Below are positions 32,365-44,900 of a DNA stretch of 64,000 nt, in pieces. The notes beneath the pieces are model-generated. The model was not told the origin of the DNA and made no database searches. It saw only the letters and a list, made by a program, of their open reading frames with translations. Position numbers and translations under genes: made by a program. Each line of letters begins with the position of its first letter. Within the stretch, counting starts at the first letter, position 1. Source of the stretch: Struthio camelus (taxonomy: Eukaryota; Chordata; Aves; Struthioniformes; Struthionidae); the NCBI RefSeq assembly GCF_040807025.1, contig NC_090953.1, forward strand, positions 21,746,997 to 21,810,996, given 5' to 3'.

Positions 32365-33300
32365 CTGGGTTAAACAGTCACAGCTCTCTCAGCCTTTCTT
32401 CGTATAAGAGATGCTCCATTCCCTTAATCATCTTCATGGCCTTTTGCTGGACTCACCTCAGTAGGTCCATGTCTCTCTTGTACTGGGGAGCCCAGCACTG
32501 GACACAGCACCAGATGTGGCCTCACCAGGGCTGAGTAGAGGGGAAGGGTCACCTCCCTCAGCCTGCTGGCAACAGTCTGTGTAATGCAGACCAAGATACC
32601 ATCGGCCTTCTTGGCCATGAGGGCAGACTGCTGGCTCATGTTCAGGTTATTGTCCACCAGGACCCCCAGGTCCTTCTCTGCAAAGTTGGATCTCCAGCTG
32701 GTTGGCCCCCAGCCTGTACCGGTGCCTGAGGTGATCCTTGAATATCAACCAGTTCTCCTGGACTCCTCTTCCTTCTAGGGCTATATCCCACAGGATTCTT
32801 CCAAGCAGGTCCCTGAACAGGCTAAAGTCTGCTCTTCTGAAGGCCAGGGTTATGATCCTGCTTTTTGTTCCGCTCCTTCCTCACAAGATCCTGAACTCCA
32901 CCATCGCGTGGTCACTGCAGCCAGGGCAGCTCCCGACTTTAACATCTCTGACCAGCGCTTCCTTTTTTGTAAGTATGAGGTCCAGCAGAGTGCCTCTCCT
33001 CGTCAGCTCCTCGATCACCTACGTTAGTAAGTTGTCCACTCCAGAAACCTTGTGGATTGTTTGTGCCCTGCTGTGTTGTCCCTCCAGCAGACATCAGGGT
33101 GAGTAAAGTCCCCCATGAGGACCGGGGCCTGTGAATGTGAGGCTTCTTCCAATTGTCTGAAGAAGGCCTCATCTATTTCTTCATCCTGATCATGTGGTCT
33201 ATAGCAGATAGCCACTACGATGCCACCCATATTGGTCTGTCCCTTAATCCTGACCCATAAGCTCTTTGATCGCTCAACAATTGCACTATTTTTGCTGATG
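32365..33300 (-). mobile_element. CR1 LINE fragment, internally deleted, decayed
   Basis: Minus-strand reading. From about 33260 down to 32740 it shows the end of the CR1 endonuclease domain (AICYRPHDQDEEIDEAFF, then VLMGDFTHPDVCWRDNTAGH) and the linker after it. At about 32725 it jumps directly to the C-terminal reverse-transcriptase region ([19 protein letters not shown]) at 32690-32400. The polymerase core with the FADD motif is missing. Frameshifts and stops are present, so it is inactive. Outer edges are approximate and the terminal 3' repeat was not found. Confidence 0.9.
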
Positions 33301-34268
33301 AAGTGAGGACGGACAAGGAGAATGGATGCCTGATGACCACAGCTGTTTATCTTCTCTCTGGCAGTGTGTCATTTTTCCCACAGTGACATTGTAGGACTCT
33401 CTTTGGTCATAAAGCTGTGATCTGTGATCCTGAAATGAAAGGTCTTTTCTAGATTTACATGTTAGTGTACTGTGCAGGCATGGGAATAGCGGGGCAGAAA
33501 GCGGTCCACTGAATTGGCTGGTGAATTGCTCCTGGTCCTGTAACGTTTTGCCTGCCTTAGAGTCTTAGTCAGAGCTCTTAGGCGCATGAGGAATGCAAGA
33601 TGTCCGAATGTCCAAGACGATTGTTGGGTACTTTTTGTGGGTTTGTGGTGGTGATTTCAAGCTGCCACTTGCATCAGGGAAGAACCTGTCAGAGATGCTG
33701 GAGCTTCCAAAGCAGAAGCAGCCTGGGGCACAGCTGATCTCCCTAATGAGACAGATGCAGGTATAGGGAAATGGCTGCAAAAATAAATGGTTCTGAGGGA
33801 AAGCCACAATTAGTTTCTAGTAGTTGTGACACTGAGATGAAGTTCAGGGCTGAGCTTATGGCTAAACTGAATTGAAAATGAACTTCAGATAAGCTTGTTA
33901 AATCCTGGCCTTGTAGAATGCATAGGGTTGGCTTATTGCTGTGCTAGCAGAACAGCTGTCACTTTCTGGTTGAAAACTGCAACAGAAAAATGTCACTTAA
34001 TGGCAAACTTTGTGTTTTCCTAGCACCTTCCACTGAGTCAACTTTAATGATATCCGTCAAGATCCTGGCTCACCTCATAAATGTCAAGGAATACTTTCCT
34101 GTGCTCTCTGTTCAGCTGAAATATGGAACTTCTTGCAAGTAACTCCTCTTCTGTGAATACCCAACCTGGCCTCCTGCAGGTAAAATCGTAGTTTTTCGCA
34201 GTTACCGCTCTCTAAACAAACTCATTAGAACAGCAGTGTTGGGCCTGACTTTCCGCATTTCTGGGATT

Positions 34269-34284
34269 CCCCCCCCCCCCCCCC
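34269..34284 (+). repeat. poly-C tract
   Basis: Uninterrupted C-run followed by ACACACA. Low complexity. Confidence 0.8.
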
Positions 34285-37200
34285 CACACACAAATGCAGT
34301 TACAGTCTTGCAAACTGTAACTGCACATATCCCATCAGATATGTGTGACACCAAAATCAGACCAGACTGGTATCTGAGCCATTCTGGTGCAGATGTTACT
34401 GGGGTAATTTTTACTGGTGCAGCCTCATTTAACAGTGCTGCAGTGTGTCCTCATTTAGAGTCTGCAGGGCAAAACAAAACTGTGGCAGTTGTATGAGCCT
34501 AGCCAGGTCCTCACTCTAAACAGCTATTGGTAAGAAGCAGTGGGAAGGGCATGGATGTATGGAGTATTCAGTACGTGGTAATCTAAAACTTTAGAATGTA
34601 GTAAGCTTTTTTGGATTAATAGTTGCTGCTTCTACTGACAAACTAGTTTTCATCAAGAGGCTTACCCATGACATATGAGATGTCGTGAAGTCCACCTCCT
34701 ACTGCACCTCTGTAACTGTATTTGCTTTGGCAAATGGGATCTGACTGATGTTTACAGGCATTTGTAAAAAGCTGTCTTCAGGCAAGGTTTAATACCATCA
34801 TACTTCTGTGGATGCTACTGAATTTTCAGATAAATAACAGTCCTTTAAGATTTTAAACAATGATCATAGTATGTGTTGGTGCCTGATATGCCACCATCTT
34901 GGAATCTGCTCCAAACCCACAAAATGTTCCAAAGTGTTGCCACTAATAGCAATATAGCAATGGTGATAATGCAAATGATGCCTACAAATGACTCAGGGGC
35001 AATGGATATGATTCCGGCTGTCATTGTCAAATACGAATGAATATGGATCTCAAAAATGTCTGGGGGTAGACCAAGTCATTCCTGGAAAACCAATGCTTTC
35101 TTTTTTTTGGGTCAATTTTGAAAGTCATGAACATATGCCTTGTAAGCCAACATGTTGGTTATGTTTCTGGAGTATTTGGGGCAGTAATAGTAAAGCCTCT
35201 GACACTCACTGATTGTTTGCATCACCATCTTTAATCTCCATGTTGCACAAGCGTAACAGGCCCAGAGAGCTCTCTGAAACAGTGCAGAAGCAGCATCTGA
35301 GGATGCGGTATGCTGTTTTGGAGCTGCTGCTTTTATTTTGCTCAGTCTTTTTGGCTTCCTTTTATATGTTTTATAGGGTAACCTGTTGCACTTGGATACA
35401 GCAAAACGTTTCAGTCTTTTTCTGAACAGCAACAATATTGTTATAAGCCTGTTTCATGCTGTCTTTAACATATGCCCTGAAATGGCAAGTAATCAAGTGA
35501 ACAGATATTCTGCTAGTGCTTGCTTTAAAAGGAGCAGTCTGCTGCTGGGTATATCAGCTTGAGTCTTTGAATTTTTTAATCTCAAATTTATGATTCTGGA
35601 ACTGCTCCGCTCCATTAAATCACTCCTCATTTAAACTATACTGTGGCAGTATTAAGCCCAGCTGGTGAATTACAGCTTTAAAGGGTAACCTCATTGAAAC
35701 GCTCTATACCAAACCCCTAAAGGATATTACTGTGTTGATGCCAAGACGTTGTTTGGAGTAATTTTTACTCTTAAGTAAAGAGATCACATGCTGAAGTTTA
35801 AAAAAGCCAATTTCTCATACATAGAGTAGGCAGAACTTCTCTTTATATGATCCTGTGATGATTCAAGAGTTGTGTTTAACAACAAGAGATGTGTTTAAAG
35901 ATAAAAGCATCTAGAGGAGCTATTCACTGTGTAGGTTTTGATGGTTCTGAGTCTAATCTAACAGGCAGTTTATGTGGATTTTAGCCTAATCGTCTGTTTC
36001 CCAGTCATCAAACTGAAAATTTAATAGAAGCTAAAAAAACAAGTGGAGGTAAATCCTAACACTAATGAGAGGCTTTTCGTTGTGCAAAATCGCAAAATAG
36101 AATCTAAACAACTCCAACAGTATTACTGAATTGTTGCTCAGTTGTATTTATGCAAAATCTCAACTGATAAGAAAATTGAAAAAAAAAAAGGCGATGAATT
36201 TGGAGTTTGGCTTTAAATTCTCTTCTGGATTTCAGAAAATAATGATCCTGAATAAAAGAGGTCATTTTCTTTAGTGTGCATGCCATGCTCATGTCACTGG
36301 CAGAAAAAGATGTTCCCAGAATCTAGACTGAATTTTGCTGTAAGTTTACTGAGGGAAATTCTCTCAGGGATCTGAAGAAAAAGTACAAAAATCTTTCAGA
36401 GCATTGTAAAATGTGTTGTTATTGCTGTAATGAAAATAAACTTCCTCTTGTTCTAAAGCGAGCGTGTTTGTATAACATCAGGAGGAGGAGAAGGGGAAGC
36501 GACCTATGAAATTGCCACTCCAGAACAATATGGCATAATAAAATAAAATAAAACAAAGCGAGGTGATACACAGGCTAGTTCATGTAAGGCAAAGGAGGCC
36601 TCACAAGGAGATCCTATTGATTTCTTTGCAAACGTACAGCTGAGATACACAAAAAAGGGAGATGGACAAAAATTCCAGCTTAGGGAAATTGCTTTTAAAG
36701 CTTCAATAGACTAAGTTTCTTTCAGTGGAAAACGTAGTACGGGAGAACACTCTAAGCAAGATAATCCCAGGAGTGCTGACTGCAGTGAGATGCTATGTTT
36801 TGCGCTGATTCCCTGTCCAGTTCTTGATCCGTGATCGTGGTGCTTATCTCATTCTTTAAGATTCATGGTGAATTTGGTCAGATTGCTCTCAGACCAGTGA
36901 GAACACTGTATCATCACCCAACAGCTGCACTTGCCTTGGAAGAGTTAACTGCCCCTCATCTCTAAGACTCGTGACCTCAATCATTATCCTGCCTGCAGCC
37001 AGTCTCTGTTTCAAGGCTTGCCTCATTATCTGACTATGGAGCTCTGCTTCCTTGCCTGCTGAATCACTGCACTGGTTGCCCAGTTCCCAGTTTTGGTGTA
37101 ACAACTGACAGTGTCACATCCCTTGATAGAACTTTCAATGATAAATTTTTATTATTTAAAACATATATTCTAGATTCAGCAAGAATTGCCCCTTTCCATC

Positions 37201-40200
37201 CTAATTATTTTACTCTGCTTTATCAGACTCAAACCAAGGGACAGGTAATAAGGCTTTATTTCCAGCTTTTTCAGTATTTATACCTTTTCACTGAAACATC
37301 TGGAACATGGTATAGTGAAATCCTGCAGCAAACAACTGTTTACTATGAGCACCATAAATACCATAAATTATGAATTAAAGCACATAACATTCCTGCGACA
37401 TAAAACATACCTATCCTAAGAGCCATCCCAAGTGCTCTCCCAGCTGCTCACATGGCTCTGGGAAATCACTGTTGGCTGTTCGGGAGCGGCAGCAAGCGAG
37501 ATGCTACCTGTCCCTTACAGAAGTGTGTGTAATAGGCAGCAGTAAGAAGTCCTTCCAAATAGCTCCATCTTTCTGGCTTGGTTTCCAGACTGGTTTGCAG
37601 ATCTTTGAAAGGATTGAAGCTCTAAAAGGGACAGCAGGATTGTCTGTCTTGAAGAGGGCCTGTCAATGGTCCTTCATAAGGACTAATAGTCATCCAACTA
37701 TTTATGTTTTAACTTTTTAGTACTTTTTTCCCCTTGGGAAAAAAAAAAAAACCAGCTGCAGCTAGAGTGCTAAATATATCTTGAGCAATAGCCTGCATCC
37801 TCACTACCTCAAAGTGAGGATCATTAAAATCACATTAAGAGTTGGCACAAGCCAATTAGGGAGTTGGGGACTGGCTGAACTTCCCACTTCTAGTTTTCAG
37901 GCTTCTACAGTTTTAAAGCATCCAGACTCTCAGCGCAGCACAGGAGGTTATCCGTGAGATTCCTTTTCCTTTTAATTCCTTTGGAGGGACATATCTGAAA
38001 ATAAAAAGCAGCTTCTCATTCAGGCTTAGCAGTTTAACAGAAAGTTTTGCTGGAGCTGGCCTTTGTTATCCATGCTGTCGGCAAGAGTTGGATCCCTCCG
38101 TGGAGCCAGCATTAGCCCAGCAGAACGGCTCCTCTGTAACGCCCTGAGGGTTACACTGGGCAGCAAGAGTAAGTCCAAAGCCTGTGTCAGAGAGCACAAA
38201 TGCTGCTGCTTCTGCCTCCAGGCGGCTGCTGCAACTGTGAAGGTGCAGACAGCGGGATGGGGCTGAGAAGAGCGAAACGGGCGACCAGACAACAGTTGTC
38301 TGCAGAAGCACAGAAATTCATAGTAGAGGTTCTTTGGTCTTCTTTTTGGTGGGACAGAGCTGAACGTCTAATGTGCTTTTAATGTTGGGCTTCCTCAGAG
38401 GCACCGACAAAGCTCCCTGTTGCTTGGAAAGTGTTTAACACGTAACATGTATTTGATCTCTCCTAACTCTTTAAAAATTAAACATGTTAAATGTGAAGAA
38501 GTGTGGCCAGGATAGATGCACAGGGCATGTGGACTTCCCAGTATATCTACATTTGGGATAGAGAGGGCACCGTACACCCTCCGTGTGGGTAGCTGCGCAG
38601 CATTTCACCGAGAGCCTCCAGTTGCCGGTCTGGTGGCTTTTCTGTGAAAGCAGCACTTGTGCCTGCTCGTAACAAGCCTTTAGGATGCCTTGTCGTGAGC
38701 CAGCCTCGCTAACAAAAATACTGAAATGTAAACAAAGAGCCAGCAGATGGCAACCTGGAGCTTGGCTGCTAGGGCACACGGGGCAATAATATGGTAATAA
38801 AGGAAAATTATGCAGGATTATAAAGTAATTCCCTGTTCTTGGCTTTGCAAATTAATTATCTGTATATCAAGTAACAAAGAATTTTGTAAAGCCATATGCC
38901 TGAAAGTTTGTCTTTTTTTTTTTTCTGATTATATCACTTGATCTAGTAAAAGATACGACTGCATCCTGCGGACCTTGCCTTGTATGGCACTTGTGAACCT
39001 TTCCCAGATGTGTAACCTCTAGCCTTTCCTCTATACTTTCTTGAACTTTGGTCCATCAGGAAAAACTAAAAGAATAGGAAATCATCTATAAAACCACTCT
39101 GGATAACACTATTTTCACTTGTTTTCCAAGCCAAAAATAAAGCTCCCTAGTTTATCAGACAGTAACCTATTCTCTCAGTGTTGCACTTCAGTATATGTTC
39201 AAAAGCAGGGTAAAGACAGACACTTCTATTGCTTTTTTATAATCTAGAGCAAGAGTCGGAACTTGAATTTTGATTTTCAATTATGTGAATCTCTTAAATC
39301 TGCTTCAGTGTCCCAAATTGTGATCCTTTCCTTTGCCTTACCCAGTACGTGACTGCAAAATTTGTTATTTCCGAGTCAAGGGAAGCAGTTCCTTCTGTCT
39401 ATTGAGATTTGGTTTTCATAAGCTCCTTTAATGCCTCTGGTCCTATCAGCTGCACTGTGTGGAAAGCAGTAATTTGTGCTGACATTATCTAACTCCCCTG
39501 AAGAAAAAATATGTTGTGTATCACCAAGTAAAGGGAAAAATTTATCTATAATTTAGGACAATAATGAGGTTTAATTCACAAAGTGTCACAGCATCTTGCC
39601 TGCTGACAGATTCTGCCGTCATTAGCAATGCCTCTGCGTTCTGTCGTGCGGGTATAATACGTTATGACTCAAAGGAAATCATTAGGAGGACCTCAGTTTT
39701 GTAACCACTTCTGGCGTTTATTATCCTTCGTGGCAGTTGCGCTTATGAGATCTCAGGAGAGGTTTGTTTCTCCAAGCGAAAAAGAGCGCATAAATATTGA
39801 CATTTCTGTGTGCGTTGGGAGTGTGTTGATGATGAATGACAGCAAGGCTTTCCTCCCATACTGGCTGCAACGTAGCCTAACAGCCCCCACTGACCCGAGG
39901 TCCCCTGGGTGCTTATGTGGAGTTCATTAGCTGGCTAGGCCTGTGCTGATGCTGCGAGGGACTTGGGACTCCCACTTGCTCTCTGTTTTCAGGCGTATAT
40001 GGTGTCCCCGAGCTGCACGCAGCTCCACGGGGATCTCTATCCAACAGCATCTGCGACACTGAACAGCCCTGTGCACCGTATCGCATATCTGACACGGTGC
40101 TGTGCACGCTAAGAGCTGCCTCCTAGCACAATTTATGTCACTCCAGTCATTTTAAATATATATGGCATTTCCCACATCCTGTCCTAAAGGTGTATGGCTG

Positions 40201-41859
40201 TAGCGTTTCTTTCATGTTCTTTTCATTTCAGCTGTGAGGAAAAACTTTTTATGTTTTTTATCCAAAATGTTTTTCTGAATGTTATGTCTCTGGTAAGGAC
40301 GGTCGTCTTCTTTATGATCCTTGATTATGGGACTTGGAGCAGAACAAGCTTTTTTATATTGTAAATCTGCTTCTTGTGCGTAAGAGCATTTCACAGGCTT
40401 GTATGATTAATAGCTTCACTGCGTGGTATAAAATAAAAACGCTACCAGCTTTTAAAAGTGCTGCAGAATGACGATGTTGTGCCTAGGCTGGATCACACAA
40501 CAGCCGTATGCATCCCCCCCTGGAGATACAGTGGCTTTCTTTTGTGTGTTTACTTGTCTTTTCAAAATTTCCAGGACTTTGCAAGTGTAAAACTTTCTGT
40601 CCTCCAAAAGCTACCCAGCTCTGGAGCTGAATTTTCACCCTAAGACTTTCACTCTAAGACTCTACTTCTGACCAGAGATTATGATGATTCTGTGTTTAAT
40701 ACTAACAGCACGTTTGGGTCACAGCTACCAATGTATTTTGCTAGGCAGCTGAAGTACCACTAGTCACATTTTATAGATGGGGAAGCAAGGTAAAATGAGA
40801 GCATGCAATTTAAGTCAGTCTTGCAGGAGATCAATGAGAAGATCAGGATTAGAATTTCCCTTTCAGTTCTCAGAAGTCACAGTCACATATCTGTGCTGCT
40901 TCCCAAGGGAATGGGACGGATTTGTATCAAATCCAAACCTTTGCAGTATTTGAAATGTGCTTCTTTGACTTGTTCCTCAGTCCTAGCAGGGGGCTATGTC
41001 TAACTGCAGAAGAGTCTTCCAATAAATTGAGGACAAGTTTGCTACCCACGGCATGCTGTTTGCTGTAATGTTCAGTATGTTAATACACAGCACATGCAAT
41101 GATTTGTGTTCTTAGTTCATGTATGTGTTAACGTAGGCACGGGAAGATTCTCTTCATGAGAATGAAACCATTATGTGTTTGTGTGACATTTGTGGACGTG
41201 TAGACTCTAAAATCAGAACACATCATCTGGGTGTCCTTCCTGTTGTAGACCAGGGGAGTCTTACCTCTAGCATATAACTTTGGGTTAATCCGGAAAGTAA
41301 CTTTTAAACTTCCACATCAAATGATGGAGAATAACCATATCTTTAAAGAGCACGGTTCCACTGAGTAGTTAATTTAATTACTAAAAGTTTGTGCATTATT
41401 TCTAGGTTTCAGCCCCTGGATATCATTAAGTCCTTGTCGGAGATCCATCTATACTCAGAAATCTCCCCTATTCAATATGTTTTAGAGTCTTAGCTGTCTT
41501 TTGGATCGACAAAATAGATTGGCCTTCTTGGTATCTCATTAATAAAGCAGGTTTTTCTTTCCAGACCATAAATCATTCTTGGAGCTCCTTTTGTAATTTG
41601 TCAAGGTTCTCATAGTTCTTGTGTCTACAGTGTTGGGATGGTGAGCTAAATGCATTAGTTCCTTCCAAATTCTTTTTGATCTTTCCTTGCTTATAGAGGA
41701 GCATCTTTGCTCTTTTAGTTATTGGCTGACAGCTTTTGACTCCAGGGATGTTCTCTTCAGCTAGCATAGATCTAGTATAGCTCATCAGATTATATGACAT
41801 ATAAGGCAATATATTGCTTCTGGTTTAAGAAATTATGTTTCTATTTGAAGAGATGATGT

Positions 41860-41910
41860 ATCTGATTCAGTAGGTAATAGATCTGATTCAGCAAGTAATA
41901 GATCTGATTT
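41860..41910. repeat. 21-bp tandem repeat, about 2.5 copies
   Basis: Unit ATCTGATTCAG(TA/CA)(G/A)GTAATAG at 41860-41880 and 41881-41901, with a partial third copy starting at 41902. The first two copies differ at two positions. Confidence 0.85.
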
Positions 41911-44900
41911 ACTGGGTCATTTATTTGCTTGGCAAGTGGTTCATGTAATGTTATTAACAAAGCATTAGTAGAGGATCTGTTTTTTTCTCCTGAATAATTA
42001 ACTTGTGTTTGTGTGTGAGATTAATCTTTACATGTCCATATAATCTCTATTAGATTTGTTCTGTGACATGTCTAACCCAGTGCATGGTCAAACACAATAG
42101 TTTCCCTGTTGTCACATAAAATACAGCAGAGCAGTCACCCTGAATGTGAATATGAGCTAAATATAAACATATAATACATTTGCTTGTCAGTAAAGATGGT
42201 ATATTTATAGAATTCAGCTGGAACATTACAGTTTCTTATATGTGATTGAGAGTCTCCAGCGACTATAGTGTCTTGGCTAGCTAAAAATCTATTTTGAGTT
42301 CTGCTCAGTGCAATCTACACTTCCATCTGCTCCTTATTTGTGACAGCCTGCAGTGTGCCAATGCCAGCATGCAGGAGAACAAATTCAGTCCCATTTTGGC
42401 TAGGACTGTGTCTGTGATTTCCTCGGTACAGTCCCATTTGAGGCTGTAGCAGTAATTGATTTAGGGAAACTGGCATAAAAACAAGAAAATTAGGCCAGAT
42501 CAATACTGAACAAATTTCTTGAGGAATTTTCTTGCTGAAAATTTTAAAAAAGATTTTGTTTTGTCATCATTCCAAGCAAAATGTTTTGATTTTGAGTAGC
42601 ATGTAAACATCATGGTGACTGCACTGGAGACATTCTGGGGTGGAATGCTTCCAGTCTCCACTGCTTTGGTTTCCCAGAGCTTTTAAAATATTTGTATCCC
42701 TTTCTTTTTAATTCCTGTGCTTTAAATGACCACTTTCCAGTAGAAGAAGCTAGAGACCTGCCTGACTGGAAGCACGTGCAGTCATTTGAAATTCAGACCT
42801 AGCTTGGGGACTTGTGTCTGCCCCTAGCTGGTGTCATACAGAAATGCCCTGAATTGTTATGTTTTACGTGAGCAATTTTTCTGTCTAAATACCGTTTTAT
42901 AAGGTTTCAGTTATTTCTAATTGCAATTAGTTTTTATCAAGTTAGAGCTGCAAGAGTTAGCAGCTGTTAGTGAGAGGTTATCTTTCACCTGAAGACAGCG
43001 GATGAACGTGAGCATCTGAGAGAGAGGTGACTCCTTTGCCATTAGCGCTACGTAGTTTGGCCCAGTGACCACACGCATCTTCCAGGCTCTTCCGGAGCCC
43101 CAAACCCCATCAGTGCTTGTGCTTCAAGAGGATGCTGTGTCTGGGCGGCCATCTCTGAAGCACAAAGCTAAACCAGCCTTAGAGGGAGGAGGAAAAGGTT
43201 TGCAAATCAAGGTGTTTGGGAACAGTCCTGAGTTAGATTTCTCCAGGGATCACTTATACTGGCTGAGGAAGGGGGAGAGTTTCCCAGAGAGCTTATAATG
43301 CTTGATTTCTTTAAAAAGGATAGATCTGCCAGGATGAGGAATGTCAAATGGCTTCAACATAAATGTTTTAAAAAGAAAATGAAGCAACAGACAGCTCAAT
43401 CTGAATGTTCTCAACCATTTTACGTACAAGAATTGTAAGCATTCCCTAAAGAATACTTTTATATCAGCAAAGACATACGTGCCATAGAAAATGATAGTGC
43501 TGTACTGTTGGTTAATTTAATACTAACTTTTTTCTTCTTCTTTTTGTAGATTTGGAGAGGAGAGAAAATAAATCTTCCATAGTTAGTGATCAGGTTCTGC
43601 ACTAACACTGGGCACTGAATTTCAGAGCGTTTACTGAGAGATGTGTTGTGCTGGCCGTGGCTTCTGTAGCTCCCGTGCACATGGGGGCATGGGGAGAGAG
43701 TGCTTGGCCCAGCTGCATCCCATAATGGTAAGTGCTCATTCCACAGGCCTGTGGCAGCAGAGGGATAAAGCTCCCAGAGCCAGCACTAGGAAGCTGTGCT
43801 TGGTAGGTTAGTGTTAGGGGGTGTAGAGCAGAGGAAAGAGTGTGATGATAGGGTAGGAAATTTTTTTTTGGTCATTAATGCATTTTTTTTTCTATTGAAA
43901 CTAGCTTTTGAATTTTGCAGAAAGTGGAGGAAAAACTTGTCTTCTTTTTTTTTTTCTTTTTCCAGTTAAAAAGCAAACAGATTTTATGACTGAGCCAGAT
44001 TATGTTTTGCAAAACTTTCTGCTTTGTTGAAGAGGTTATGCTCCATCAGGAAAGCGGTCACCCTGTTCAAAGTGGTGTCAACAACAGCGTGCATGTGAGT
44101 GGTCAATACTTTCTGTATATATTGCTGTCCCAGGGATGTCCTGACCTGGATTTGCTTCTACCTTAAAAAAAAGTGGGTGAAAAGTGTAAAGGGGGGAAAA
44201 AAAAAAACCTAGGGTTATGAAATAAGAGGAAACTTTCCCTCCCTTCTGTATTAAATTCAGATCTTTTGTACCCTCGAAGTCTAAGGAGCAGAGTGAAGTG
44301 GCTGCTACAGAGAATCAGGGTGGGATTTTCATTCTGGGTAATTAAAATTTGTTTGGATTTCTTACACTTCTTATTTTTCTACTTTAATTGAATAGCTTGC
44401 ATGTTAGAGAAGGGAAGGAGAAATCTATTCTTTGTAAAGAGCTCTCATCCTTTGAGTTAAGGTATAATAATTAAAAATAAAGATGCAAAAGGCCTTCCAA
44501 AGCACCTCTAACAAAGCTAATGGAAGCTGGCCTTGAGAAGGTGTATCCTTCCAAGATTGAAAAAACCTTTCCTTTTATAAATCTGTTGAGGTTTCTTCAA
44601 TTCTCACAAAAAAAGCAGAAAAGCTTAGTTCTCTGATATGCAAAGCTTGTAATTAATCTGTAATCAAGTTGGCTTGTGTATGTCTGACTGAGTGGTTCTT
44701 TTTGGCTTTGGGCTGCCAACGTTAGGAACAGAGAGGCTGTTGGAAGTGAGTGGCTGGCACCGAAAAGCAGAATGTATGGATTAAAAAGATACAGATACCT
44801 GTGTTGGGAATGAAGCTGGATTTTTCAAGCCAACAGTTTCTCTTCTGCTCTCAGAATGTAGTTGTTGGTCTTTGTCAGCTGGGGCTGTGAAGGAGAGAGA

